NCBI GenBank assembly: GCA_000708835.1
Contig: DF237126.1
Span: 97,352 to 161,351, forward strand
Direction of reading: 5' to 3'
DNA length: 64,000 bases
Origin: Klebsormidium nitens
Taxonomy: Eukaryota > Streptophyta > Klebsormidiophyceae > Klebsormidiales > Klebsormidiaceae
Under the pieces are notes generated by a model. The model was given only the letters and a program-made list of their open reading frames with translations, was not told where the DNA came from and did not search any database. Position 1 is the stretch's first letter, and every line of letters starts with the position of its first letter. Both the position numbers and the translations under genes were made by a program. This document shows, piece by piece, positions 47,401 through 58,517 of the stretch.

Positions 47401-49056
47401 GGTGAGGCTTGCAGTTAGAATATTTCCTGATCTCACGGCACATCAAACTGCAAACATCAAGCAGAAGCTAACACTGACAAGAAAGTGACACGTAACTACA
47501 AGGCCAGCATCAAGCAATGCTTCTTCATGCGAAAGGAAGGGCAAACATACTGTAGACAGCATTTGTGCAAGAGAAGATCAGAGAAAGCATCCAACAAGCT
47601 ACTGCTAAAAAAGAGCATTGTTCCTCCAGTCACCACAGATTGGAAAGCACCTTCAGTACAAACGACTGTCAACTTTGGTTTCCAAGAACAATGATGAACA
47701 AACCTGCTATCCAGGAGGTTGACGGTATCCAACCCCTGTACCCGTCCTTGTCACCGTACTCCCCAAAGTCAGCAGGGGCAGGGGGAGTCTGCTGAACAGC
47801 TCCAGGAAACAGGAGCGAACCACCCTGCTCTTGTCGCCGCCTAGCGCGCGCTGCAGCATACTGGATGTATGTACACTTATGCTGCGTAAACGTGCGCATG
47901 TGCGCTTCACGGACCATTCTCTGCTGGTCAGCAATAGACGCCCCGCTAACAACGTTGCGGACCATGGTGTCCAGAAGACTGCGCTCAATGGCCCCCCCTC
48001 GAGTGAACACGATTGCAAGCTGCTCCAAGACAGCTGGCTGCTTTTGCCGTATCTGGTCCAGCACGCCCTCATCATGAGAGCGGAACTGGTAGGCCTTGCC
48101 ACCATTTGCTGCAAGACAAGCAACCCCTTGGTAAGCAGATTGCCGCTTAAGCAGAACAGAGGCATGTATATCTGGTTTTGCTTGCAGATTAGATGCAGAC
48201 TTCGAAGCTATAATGAATGCTCAAGGAAATGACAATGCATTGTCCAGCTTGACCAGACTTCAAACATTGGGTAATTGTCAGGAACCACAGAGGAACCACA
48301 GTGCAATAGAAGTGTTGATGTAGCTTTAACAGCTTGAATGGTGGAATGCGTGCCCAGCTATGAAATGTCAAAGAGCTGTGTCAGTGTGCCACCACAATCC
48401 CAGCATTAGAGTAGCTCAATTGCGGAATATGCAGGTCTCAGCAGGGCCAGCGTTTCGATGCATACTTCAAAACGCAGCCGCAGCCAACTTTCCAACACAA
48501 AATAGTATGACGTGTACTCACCTGGGCAACCCTCTCCCACCTTCTTGCCCTTCCCACACCGAAAAACTTTGCTGAACAGGAAAGCAGGCGCGTTTGCACT
48601 GCACACTCTCCTGATCTTGTCAATCGACCAGCCGTCATGACAGACCCTGTCGACCTTTCCACACTTGGGACAGTAGATGATGGGGATCAGCTCTCCAAAA
48701 AAGAATTGCCAGAAGACAAAGTAAACGACTTTGCCAGCCAAGTGGAAGTGATTGGGTTTAAGACAATCTTGGCCCCTGCTAGCTTGCACGGCATTGGGGT
48801 ATTCCCTTTTCATGCTTGGCCAGTACCGAGGGTCAGGAACCTGATCTTTTGATGGTCCTTTCTTGGGGTCTATGTCAGGGATTATCCAAGGGGGGAGTGA
48901 CTTCTTGTCTTTCCAGTCGGGAGGTGGCATCACTTGGCTGTGACACCAGGCTGCCAAATTCTTTGCACAAACTTCGTCCTCACTTCTTGGATCGTAGGTT
49001 GCGGCTCCCGCAGCTTCAACCGGGCCAGGCGCCATGGTTCGGTTGGTACCTGTCAT
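44432..49056 (-). CDS. DDE-type transposase-like protein with zinc ribbon (DUF6729-like)
   Basis: Seven exons fit in phase: 48522-49056, 47704-48108, 47108-47379, 46723-46870, 46021-46344, 45263-45742 and 44432-44689. The product is over 800 residues before the repeat exons. Exon 1 holds a zinc-ribbon-like region, YCPKCGKVDRVCHDGW then FRCGKGKKVGEGCPG, resembling DUF6729. The core has a plausible catalytic triad: D342 in FWRGDHTFQAASRI, D412 in KFMWVDNSRT, and E592 in RGCSSLEGYHRHLNALL. A family-type DATHVLRRV motif follows the second Asp. Similar D-D-E proteins with SLEGYH-like motifs occur in animal, fungal and algal transposon-derived families. Exon 7 encodes three 21-residue repeats (PPGQNREPAAARPSPPEP...). 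All internal exons keep an open frame, so at least this part looks intact. The start is the first ATG in exon 1; an upstream exon is possible. Cut-and-paste activity is not shown. Confidence 0.7.
46423..46470. repeat. Short tandem duplication in an intron
   Basis: GCGCACAATTCTTGTACAAC occurs twice, about 26 bases apart, in the intron between exons 4 and 5 of the transposase-like gene. It looks like a local duplication. Confidence 0.6.
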
Positions 49057-49353
49057 GGAGCTCCTCCTTGCCAAAACAAAGAGAAGCCTGCAAGCCAGGC
49101 TGATCGACGTTCAAATCATCAAACCTTAACCAAGGCTCAGACCTACCTGTTCTGAACCCTGGTTTCTGCTAACCAGGCTTGCGGCTCGCCGAAGCGGAAC
49201 GGAATTGGAGCTATCTGGTCGCCAGCGCTGTCACCCCCCAGATCAGCGCAGCCTTCTGCACCTAATGACCCCCCCAGAACAATTTGTTAGCAGCTGCCAT
49301 TTCCGCCGCTCGATCGTGTGCCACAGTGTAATATCGCACGGGCGCTAAATGAT

Positions 49354-49463
49354 CGTTAGTCCGACTTTGCGCACTACTTTCTGGCTTGTCGTGGCTCGTT
49401 AGTCGGACTTGCAGCAACCAGATGGCACGTTAGTCCGACTTCAAATCCAAAGTCGGACTAACG
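49354..49463. repeat. Cluster of 14-bp repeats, direct and inverted
   Basis: CGTTAGTCCGACTT is at 49354-49367 and 49428-49441, with a one-base variant CGTTAGTCGGACTT at 49397-49410. The reverse complement AAGTCGGACTAACG is at 49450-49463. The last two copies form a perfect 14-pair hairpin with an 8-base loop. The cluster lies about 300 bases upstream of the transposase-like start codon. Confidence 0.9.
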
Positions 49464-50002
49464 ATGCACCACAGAGCTGCATTCGACCCCGGCCTGCGGC
49501 CGCTCGCCCCAAAGCTCTCGACCGGGAGTTACCGGCCTGCATGGCCGGCATTCATGCCGGCCCCATCACCCCCCCATCATAATCCGCGAACCCCAGATAT
49601 CATCGATAGCCTGGCCGTAAGCCAATGCATATTGGCCGGACCGGCCCAGATCTTCCCTTCGGCCAGTGACCAGTCCCAGATTTCGATTCATACCGATACG
49701 TATAGCCACCGACTCTGACGGCCTCAGCTCAAGTTGCTTCTATCCACGGTTGTTGGTCGTTCAATTCTTATCGAACGGTCATTTTGGCTACAAACTGTAT
49801 GTAAGCTTTTACAGGGGTTGTAAGTTTGCTCGGGGCTCAAGCGAAGAAGGAATTGGCCCGATATTCCGTCAGCCCGAGATATAAACGGAGAGGTCTGCAA
49901 AAGCTTCAATGGTCATTTCTGAGTCACTTGCTGAGCCGCATCTTCGAAGTCATGACTACCGGGCATTGGGTTTAGACCCCTGGGAATTCCTGCACGCTAA
50001 CC

Positions 50003-50041
50003 TGCACGCCGGGCTGCCTGCAGACAATCACCCGGGCGTGC
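50003..50041. repeat. GCACGCC-arm inverted repeat, matching 40742-40769
   Basis: The left arm TGCACGCCGGGC and the right arm CCCGGGCGTGC are the same as at 40742-40769, but here the centre is longer and different. Extra TGCACGCC/TGCACGC words are at 49991, 50044 and 50055. Confidence 0.75.
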
Positions 50042-51019
50042 TATGCACGCCAATCTGCACGCCGCTAGAACCACTGCCCCGGACGTCCAAGAGTCAAGAC
50101 TCAGGAGAGAGGCGAAGCTTCAAACCCAATTCTGATAGGTAACGCATGGACCACCTCGTAGGCAGTTGCATGCATACGGCTGCGCACCTACCTATTGACC
50201 ATGGTACGGTACATTGGTAGTGCGGGCGTTACACAGTAAGTTACAGGGATCATGCAGGATGTAAACCCAGCGACTTTTCTCGCAGAAGCGCTGTGCGCAT
50301 ATGCAGGTTGCGTTTTGAACGGCCGCAGAATCCAATCATGGTTCAATTAATTATGGGTCGGCCGGAGCGAACCACCTAGGTAATATCCTCCTGAGTCCAG
50401 CCTGAGTCCTCGTCTCATGCATGTTGCCATCGCTGGCATGCCTGAATTCGGCTGCATAATCGGCGTTTGAAAAGAGAACATCGGCCGCCATTGCTTGAAA
50501 ACTTGTTGAACGCTTTGATGGGGCAGAATGCAGAAGTAAAAACAATTAATATGTTATATCAGATGCTTGTTTTGCTCTAAGCATGCACGGTACAGAAAAC
50601 AGTATGAAAGCCGTTGATGCTTTACAGCGCAGATATGTAAGCATACTCGGCTCAAAACCTAGTGATCTCAGTCACTGTGTACAAATTGGTGAAGCTTTCT
50701 GCTGCAGCTTGCTTTTGCCATCAATCAAGTTGGATGCCTTGATCGTTGAAAGGATCATTGCCAAGACTCCCACACATAACATTTTCAATCTCATACGAAA
50801 GCAGAACAAGCATGGACAGCCCTCGACCTCTTGACCAAAAGAAGTGGCGGACAAAATGCAAGTTCAACAAACAAACCAGCCATTGCTTAGGCTAGTGGAA
50901 GAGATGGCAACAAGAAACCCTACCATCATCCTTTATTGACTTAATTGACTTGACTGCTCTCGTTACTGCCGGTACACAAAAGGGTAACACTCTGCATCGG
51001 TGGTTGGGTCTTCATCCGC

Positions 51020-54000
51020 CTATGGTGTGAAGTTTACCGTAGCTTGTCGTCGCAAGAAGGCTTTCGCCTCTTCAAACTCGATTTTCTCATTGCGAGCAAC
51101 CTGCAATGCAGAAAGCGATGTTTTGGAAATCGTGGGCCTTGTCAACCCCATGTGAGCGGCTCAAGGACGCTCTCTCCGCAGATGACGTAGCTCACACTTA
51201 TGTCGGAGAATCGGGGCCAACGGGGAGTTCACTGAGAGCGTCTTGCATAACATCACGAACATTACGATCGCTTTGCCGACGCACAGGCATGTGAAGGGGA
51301 CCACATTCAAATCGAGGAGAATGTGAAGAACGTCGCTTACCTCTTCTAGTAGAAGATTCCACTTAAAGTCTTGAAGCGACTTCTCCCCGAACTTGGCCCA
51401 TGACACGCTAGCAGCCACCTGAAGAAAAGCAGAAATCACCTCGAGGAACGAAGACACATGAAGCAATCAAATGTTGCCATCACGCTCGGAAAAAGGACGA
51501 CAAAACAGTTACGAAGCTTTGGGGAACAAGCCAGCACGCAGATGCGACATTTTGGCGCTACTTAACCAGACCGTCGACTCCCGAAACGTTGCACTTGCGC
51601 GAGGGCACCCCACCTTGTCTACATCTGCTTCGCTCGTTTCCAGCAACACTCTCCGAACCTCTTGGTCGATCAAATCATTCGTCTTCCGCTCCGCGGTCGC
51701 CCGAAGGTCCGCCTCGATGTCCGCCCTGCCAGACCGGAGCGCAAGTCCGAGTGAGCACAGAGGGTGTTCATAAGGCGCCGTTTCGAAGTGAGCTCGATGG
51801 CTCACTTGGTTCCTAAGTGGGGGCCTTTACAAAGGCGTCTTTGGATAAGGGACCTGAAGCCGCTTGCGCAAACCTTGAACGGATGCGGAGAAGGTGATTG
51901 GATACAGGGGAGCAAACGGCCGCTTAGGATTACAGCATGACTTGGTCATCGTAACCTGGATACGAAACCGGAGTTGGTCACTTTCATCCGAGCCTCGACG
52001 CCTTGCTTAGCGGACGGCCTCTTTGATGGACGACGCATCCAGCTCACCTGATCGCCGCCTCTGGCCGAGGGTCTTTCTCCAGCATTTTCTTGATGCCAAT
52101 CTCGTGCACGGTTACAGTAAACCGGGCGCTGCACAAGCAGAGAGCTAGACCAAGTTAGAGACGAAGGCATCGCTGCGCCGACCAGAGCATTCGGCAGGCC
52201 TGACATCATGCACGAATTGGTGGGCCTCTTGAGAAAGGGAGCCATCAAGCGGTGGAAAGCGGGACTTCAGAGAAGGATAAGAGCGAAGAGGCGAGGGCCG
52301 ACCGGTATGCGGTCAAGTTCCAGTAGAATGCTAATCAGATTTTAGCACTCTAATCAAATTTCAGCACGGGAAGGAGCCGCTTGTTCCAACTCACGACGTC
52401 CCAAGGACCAAAACGACGGTTGCTTTAAGAGGGAAGGATGCGTCAACGAGCTCCTGTGATTCATTTTGTGCACTCGAAACAAGAAATTTTAATTCCTTTC
52501 GACTTTCCGGAAGTGAACACAAGCGACTGGGTACTCACGCGACGTTCCTGAGCGGCACAGCCTTGTAGTCCGCAGGGAATGTCAACGTGAAACTTTTGCT
52601 CTCCTCCTGCGGGCAAAATTCCCATGAATTGCGGGAGCGCAGGTGTCACTGAAAGCGATCGACGCTGTACCTATGGACACAGGTGCGGCAGCTTGCACGT
52701 CATCACATCGTCAGATTTTGACAGCATTACAGCTGGCTTGAAACTGGATGCGGAGAATTGCAACCGTACCTGGCCCATCCCGTTCTTCACAATCTGCTCC
52801 ACGAAGGTCTTCCAAGGGTCGTCCTCTCTTGGCTGCGAGCCGGATGCTCTTTCGTTAGTAATCTGATCACAAGCTCGCAGCATACTGGATAGGGCTGATC
52901 TGGACGGAGAGACTTGCCAAGGCACTCGAGAAAGCCTGGGACGAAGTTAGCGGGTTGATGGAAGGTAACTCTGCTCTTCCACCAAACGGCATCCGATTGG
53001 ATGAGTAGATTTCCCAAAGAAGGCAAGCAATGAGGCACAGGTCAAGCAAGCGGACTGACTGGCGCTTAGGTCCCCTTATGCCAAACAGAGCGGAACGAAC
53101 AGAACAGAAGAGAGACCAAGGAACGGACTCCTCGTCAAACAGGGCAGGGTCGTAGCGGGGAAACTCGAGACTGCGCAGGCTCGCCTCCAATCGACACCAA
53201 CCCTCAAGCACTACTTCTCAAATTTCAGCGAGACCAAGGGAGGGCTTGGCAGCGGGCGGAATCGGCTTTGAAACCAGGTTTGACGAATGGTACCAATCTC
53301 ACCTGAAGCTCCAGCTCGAAGAAGTCCGCCTTGGTGCCCCGGATGAGTTGCCCTGCGTTTGGCCCGTCGGAATACTTGCCCTCAAAGCTGACCTTGACCT
53401 TCACGATGATGACTCGAGATTAAGTAGCGGATAGATCGAAACCAGGAGGAGAGGAGGACAGCCAAGCTCTCGTTTTCAGGTGCGCGAAACAACCGTCCTA
53501 AACCTGGACCGAACGTCTCAGCAAAACTGGGATCAGTAAAGCTCAAAAGCACAGCTGATCCACGGAGTCACATGTGACGCGCTAAACAATCCTTGAAGCA
53601 CATCATTTACTTTTAGGATAAACGAGTGGAGTACTCTTCGAGCAGAGCTAAAGCTGAAAACAGGGTTGTGCCCGTGCTTACCATGTGCCCGATTTTGGCT
53701 CCAGAACCTGCGAGCAAACAGAATCTGCTTCAGCATTCCCACTAGCAGTGAAGACGCGATGTGATAGCCATTTCCTGCACTTCAGTCTCAGATTACTACT
53801 TACGGTCGAAGTTTACGAGCAAACAAGATGCTCAGAACTAAGGCAGAGTCGTATTTCAAGGCAACGTTTTTTTCCTCAAAGTCTACGTTTGTCCCAGTGC
53901 CTTCTGCTTGTGCGATTCTGGCCATTTGCATAATGTGCAGAGCTTCATATGGCATACCTGTGAAGTTGATGCGCTCAAAGTCGTAGGTCTTTCCAAGCTT

Positions 54001-55661
54001 CGCCTTGAGAGCCTGTCGAGATTGTAAGCCGACACTTCAGTATAAGCAACGGTGAAATACTCGTAATTTTTCTAACTCGGAGAATCACAGTCATTGAAGT
54101 AGAGGTCACTTCAGGAAATGAAAGATCCAATCCGTGCTGAGCAGTCGGTCTGACATGTGGAAAGAATCGATTCTTGATAAGTACCCAGTGACAACCACCC
54201 ACCTTCTCAATCTCGTCGTTGGAGACCTGCATGGCAAATTCCGGTGTCAGCGCAGCATTCAGACCAGTCCACTTATGGCAAGGTGAACAAGTTGCATTCA
54301 ATCAGATTCGAGCCTGAGTCATAGGAGCTAAGGTCTCTGCTTGCTCCTTGCACATTTCAACACATTGGATGGGAACCGCTGGGATCACCGTACATATCGC
54401 TTGTTCTTCTGTGCACCTGAATGCACGCAGTGCTCACCTCAAACTTTTTGGCAGAAACCTTGATCGCTCCATCTTTGTAGGGGCCGAGAGCGATCTTCAC
54501 CTGGAACGTCAATGGAAACAACCAAGGTCTCGATAAGCAAAGCTAGCGCAGCGAGTTGCCCATAAAGGAATACCCTTTGCAGAAGTTAAGGGAAGCAACC
54601 ACATTTCACAACAGGAATACGTCAAAGAATGGCGTTTCATATGGAAACACCCTGCTGATACATTGAGATCTTGGAAATCTCTTGAGATTTGTAGACAATT
54701 GGATCAAGAACTGGAAGGCACCAAGTTGCAAGGTACAGAGCCACAAGGGAGCATCCACAATGTTGGATACAAAGTAAGGGGTCAGCGCACCTTCTGTTCT
54801 GTTCTTCCCCTACTGTACTCGTCTGTGAAGCTGTCAGCCGACGCCAGCACAAGGGGGCGATGGATCCGGAGAATCTGTAAGACCAAGGGGACGGCTTCAG
54901 GCAATCTGCAGCATTGGGTAGATTTTACTGGGGCCAGCCGTTCGGTTTGCTGTCCAAATGTTAATCGCTCAACGACTACCTCTTCAACAACTTCATGATT
55001 ATGTAACAAGTATCTCCTCATGTTAGCAAGGAGCATTCGAAAAGTGTCAATGAGCTCAGGCTTTAGAGCTGGCACTGCTGTCCACTTTACGACATTTGAC
55101 ATCGCCCTCATGACAGTGCACATTGAGCAGCTGGACATGCTTCAGCCAGCAGGACTGCTGTCTGATACATTCTTGGTAATGGTGTTTACTCTAATGAGGC
55201 CCAAGTCCAACAAATGTGACGCTAATGTGCCAAGGCGCCGCTTCTATGAAACAGTTGACAGACCAGGGCTTGCAGGTTAATCGAATTGCGAGTTTGAGCA
55301 AGGCTTTTTAAAAGGATTGTTTGCTGGTTCGAGATTGGCTGTGCCTTTCTGAAGAGACAACCTTAGAAAGAACGCGTTAAAAAGGAAGTCTCATTCCACA
55401 AGCTGAGCGTCTCAAAGCACATTGCTTGACCAATATGCTCACCTGCCTTGGCCTAGCATCGAATAACTGGCTTACAGGTGGACCTCCTGAGCAGAAAGTA
55501 TTTTGCCCAATCGATGATGTACCAGGCAATGCAGCAGCGCGCAGCCAGCTCTCCGCTGGAGAAGCTCGTGAAGCCTCGTTGATGCCCCCAGCATTGTTGA
55601 GGGTGGAGCTAAAACAGCTCAAGGCATGAGCCGTATGCAAGGTGCACGCCATTGCTGCCAT
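51020..55661 (-). CDS. Trigger-factor-like FKBP-type prolyl isomerase, chloroplast
   Basis: Thirteen exons fit in phase and give 338 residues: 55476-55661, 54791-54874, 54438-54500, 54203-54226, 53958-54012, 53682-53707, 53303-53398, 52770-52832, 52539-52606, 52048-52128, 51614-51725, 51341-51418 and 51020-51100. Two are microexons of 24 and 26 bases. The first about 60 residues (MAAMACTLHTAHALSCFSST...) look like a plastid transit peptide. Then come VSNDEIEKALKAKLGKTYDF and an FKBP-like isomerase domain: VKVSFEGKYSDG, DPWKTFVEQIVKNGMG, KSFTLTFPADYKAVPLRNVA, ARFTVTVHEIGIKKMLEKDP. A helical C-terminal part follows (ADIEADLRATAERKTNDLI). This is the order of bacterial trigger factor from the isomerase domain on. 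The ribosome-docking domain with its GFRxGK-type loop is not visible, so the protein may not be a ribosome-bound chaperone. Exon 2 (IHRPLVLASADSFTDEYSRG) and the start of exon 7 are the least certain. Confidence 0.77.
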
Positions 55662-56154
55662 CTTGTCCAGCTGAAAGAGAATTGTGAAGGCAGTGATTTT
55701 GCAAATGGTTTTCTGGCATTTCTGGCAGTATTCCACGGAATATCCTAAGATATTTGTTGGGGTCGCCTAGCTCGTCGTGCAGACTTCAGAACCGTCAGTG
55801 TCGGCGTCAGTGGCGAGAGGATTATGCGGGGCAGAGCTCAGCGGCTGTGCAAAGAGCCGGCAGGTTCTACCACCGCCTTTCACGACAATTCACCAGATAT
55901 GTCAAAAATGGCGCTCGCAAATTGGAAAATATCTTCCAATGGCAAGGGCACAAATTGATTTGTCATTGCCTTGAGCCTTGAAGTTGAAGTTGAAGAGATC
56001 CAATTGTTCAGCAACTTGAAGCCATGAGAAGTCAGCATTGGCGCGCCTGCACTGGCAGCTCTTTCCACTGCCAGATTGCTTTTCCTTGGACAGAATCTTG
56101 TTTTCCCTCCCTGTATTCTGTCTGCCCCATATAGCTTGCTGATGTTCTCTCACG
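55662..56154. promoter_or_regulatory. Bidirectional promoter interval, PPIase / TRIC-like
   Basis: The start codons of the two flanking genes point away from each other with 493 bases between them, so both promoters and 5' UTRs lie here. The PPIase frame stays open for some way upstream of its ATG, with a possible acceptor nearby, so a 5' UTR intron may exist. No TATA box stands out. Shared control is inferred only from spacing. Confidence 0.5.
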
Positions 56155-58517
56155 ATGGCTGCTGCACTTCAGGGCTTGGACTTTTCCGGCTACATGGATC
56201 CACTCATCCAGGCTGCAAGATCTGAGCTGCAGAATAAGACAGCATACGCCAGGGTGTGGCTGGAGCCTTTTCATGACGAGTTGAGAGCTGTTGGCAAGCA
56301 CTATGATTGGTGAGCACGTGACCAATGACAGGACCTATTTCTGTTTAGCTCTCAACAAGCTTCCCCGATCAGGTTGTTGCCGAGAAACAAACTTAATTAG
56401 CGAAAGCTTATAAGGTGATGTCCTTCATGATTGCCAGAGACGGTCCTTCTCAGTTGACAAGCAGCAAGTCAAGCTTTTCTGGTCAAGATAAAATCCAGGT
56501 TGAGCTTTTTCATCACAGACCTCGTCTTTCCTCACTATCCAGCTTGAGACATTCAGTTCCAAATGTTCGCCCCCACCCAAAAAGATGTTCCTGAAGTCAT
56601 GATGGTTGCTGAGGATATGGTTCTGTTCTCGTTGATCCACGGTTTTTCTAGGAGCTTTGAATCTTATGCATCAGAGGAATCAGTTGACGGAATCTTGACA
56701 TCACTGTCAAAATCCACTCCAGTATTCAATCCTGTTAGTTCCTTTCTCAAATGACCAAAAGTATTTACCTCGCCGCAGGCTTCCCTTCGAGCTGCTTCTA
56801 GTGATGCACTCCCTGTACGTCGCCTCCCTCTTTCGCCGGACTGAGTACACACGCTTCTGGCCGGCCCTCTTCTGGGTGTCCTTCATCGCCGCCTTTGGGA
56901 GTGGCAGCCTGGTCAACATCTGTTTTCACGACTACCCAGCCTGGCTCAGAAGTGACGCCATCCTGCTGACCTACGCAGTCTGCTGGTATCTGGTGTTGTT
57001 CAGTCCTGGGGACGTAGTCTTCAAGGTGTACAGTATGCTGCCTATCAGGGTGAGTAGTCCCGTCGGACGCAAGCCGTGGGATGTAGAAGCGCTCTCTGAT
57101 GGACTTTTCTCTCCTCTCTCGCTTGGATAGGACTTGCAAACCGAACTTAACCTTGCTAGCAATGCCTTGATATCGCTGGAGTTTGTTTCTGAGCTGACTT
57201 CAAACAAGGGAGGCATCTACAAAACGTTTTACTGTTGGAAGAAGCCTTTCCTAATTGTTGCATCTCTCTCAGCTGGAGGCCACGAACCTTTTATAGGTGT
57301 CCTTTTGAAAACGAGCCCTCGAGACGCAGCCTGACTGTTGACCTGAGAGGCGTACTGGCTACCTTTCCCTTTTATTGGACTGAAGTTTCAATAAAACCTC
57401 CGGCATCTCTGACACCTCCTATGACGTGATTGGACGGCAATCAATGGAAACAACGTCATTTTCATCCGCCGACTCCCAGGCGACTCTAGACAGTGAACGG
57501 TTTTCTCTACAGGCTGCTTGCAAGCTGGCCACGACGCTTCTCAAAGCCCGCAACGTCGCCAACTCGGTCCACCGCGCCGTTCAAGTCTTTGGCCCTAGCC
57601 AAATCGTGGCGCCGCTGTTTTTCGGCGTCCTGGGGGGGTGTGGGGGCACCTATCTCACGGACATGGCTTCTTATATCTTGGGGATCAAGAAGCCTATCGA
57701 ATTCCTCGAACCGTCCTGGTAAGGGCAGGTGTCGAGGGTCGTTAGTCAAATATCGAGATACATCTGACCCCAGCAGTCTACAGTTGCAAGTCGTGATCTG
57801 ATTGAAGACGGTGAAAACGGGTTCGTAGGTAGAAACTTTCGTCTCGATCCAGAGAAAGTCTGTGCCGTAAAACCGAGAAACGGATTCTTAGGTGGAATTG
57901 TCCGGCTCGATCCAGATAAAGGCTGTTCCGTAAGACCGTTTTGATCTTTATGCTGTTCCTTCTAGTCTCAACTTTGCCAGATAGCCCATTGGCCGTTTGG
58001 TCGCCTTGATGTTCCCTTTTAACGGTCACCTGCCAAATACCTCCGCACCTTCTATACAACAGTGTCCGTCCAGCGTTCGAGGATGGGCCCTCGATATCTT
58101 TGCTGATTGGAAGAACACCCTATTCCCTACGAGACTTGGCATAGTACGATACTTGACACAGTACTCTTTCCAGTCAAAAGCAGCTCTCACGCTTTGGATA
58201 CTCACGTTACAATGGCTTGCTGTCTGCTTCGTCTTTGCCTTTTCCCTTTCTTGCAGCGACAGACACCTTGATTCCTCGTCCTCCGCAGGGCGACTCGGTC
58301 CGTTTTTCTGAGCGCCGCCTTCTACCTGTTCGCTGTGCACTGGTACGCCATTCTTCCGCAAGACGTGGCCACCACTATCGGTGTCTCCGTTCTGGTAAGC
58401 CTGCCGCTCGTTCCTCCCGCTCGTCTTCCGCTGAGCTCTCAGCTTGCCCTTCTTTGCGCGGCCATCAAATTGTTCGTGGCTTTCGGGATCCTCCTATGGT
58501 CGATTAAGGCTTTCTAA
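56155..58517 (+). CDS. TRIC-like intracellular cation channel
   Basis: Five exons fit in phase: 56155-56309, 56779-57049, 57513-57718, 58289-58394 and 58443-58517, giving 270 residues, near the usual TRIC size. TRIC proteins are trimeric potassium-permeable channels of the ER that balance charge during calcium release. The sequence has several membrane segments: LPFELLLVMHSLYVASLF, ALFWVSFIAAFGSGSLVNIC, SDAILLTYAVCWYLVLFS, APLFFGVLGGCGGTYLTDMA, VFLSAAFYLFAVHWYAIL and LLCAAIKLFVAFGILLW. The glycine-rich pair (AAFGSGSLVN and VLGGCGGTYLTD) and SPGDVVFK fit the two inverted repeats of the TRIC fold. The soluble N-terminus is MAAALQGLDFSGYMDPLIQ. It forms a head-to-head pair with the PPIase gene. 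A possible alternative last exon is at 58731-58815. The family assignment rests on motif layout, not on a search. Confidence 0.75.

Larger units (their letters stand above)
41488..49056 (-). mobile_element. Transposase-like locus, possible DNA transposon
   Basis: All recognisable exons here are on the minus strand: a zinc-ribbon plus D-D-E-like core (44432-49056), a Pro-rich tandem-repeat part (about 43340-44096), and a final exon with a Cys-rich tail (41488-42212). The layout recalls DUF6729/KDZ-type proteins with a zinc-binding N-terminus and an RNase-H-like core. I could not find a terminal inverted repeat pair or a target-site duplication. The listed limits are those of the coding exons, not of a proven element. 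A domesticated gene or a decayed copy fits equally well. Confidence 0.5.
49057..51019. other. Non-coding region with inverted and direct repeats
   Basis: No coding exon is recognised between the transposase-like gene and the 3' end of the trigger-factor-like gene. It holds the GTTAGTCCGAC repeat cluster (49354-49463), an 18-base palindrome GCCGGCATTCATGCCGGC at 49544-49561, and a GCACGCC-arm inverted repeat at 50003-50041. The short frame at 50583-50834 (+) has no recognisable features. Confidence 0.5.

Noticed and set aside
41300-49470. Simple terminal inverted repeats bounding the transposase-like locus
   Set aside because: The GTTAGTCCGAC words at the right end have no counterpart near 41300-41487, so no classical repeat pair can be claimed.
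52867-53211. Extra exon of the PPIase (AFSSALASLSVQISPIQ)
   Set aside because: It has an acceptor but no convincing in-phase donor, and omitting it gives a continuous isomerase domain.
56563-56754. Extra TRIC-like exon (frame with MFAPTQKDVPEVM)
   Set aside because: Exon 1 joins 56779 directly in phase through a shared Trp codon; adding this segment breaks the phase.
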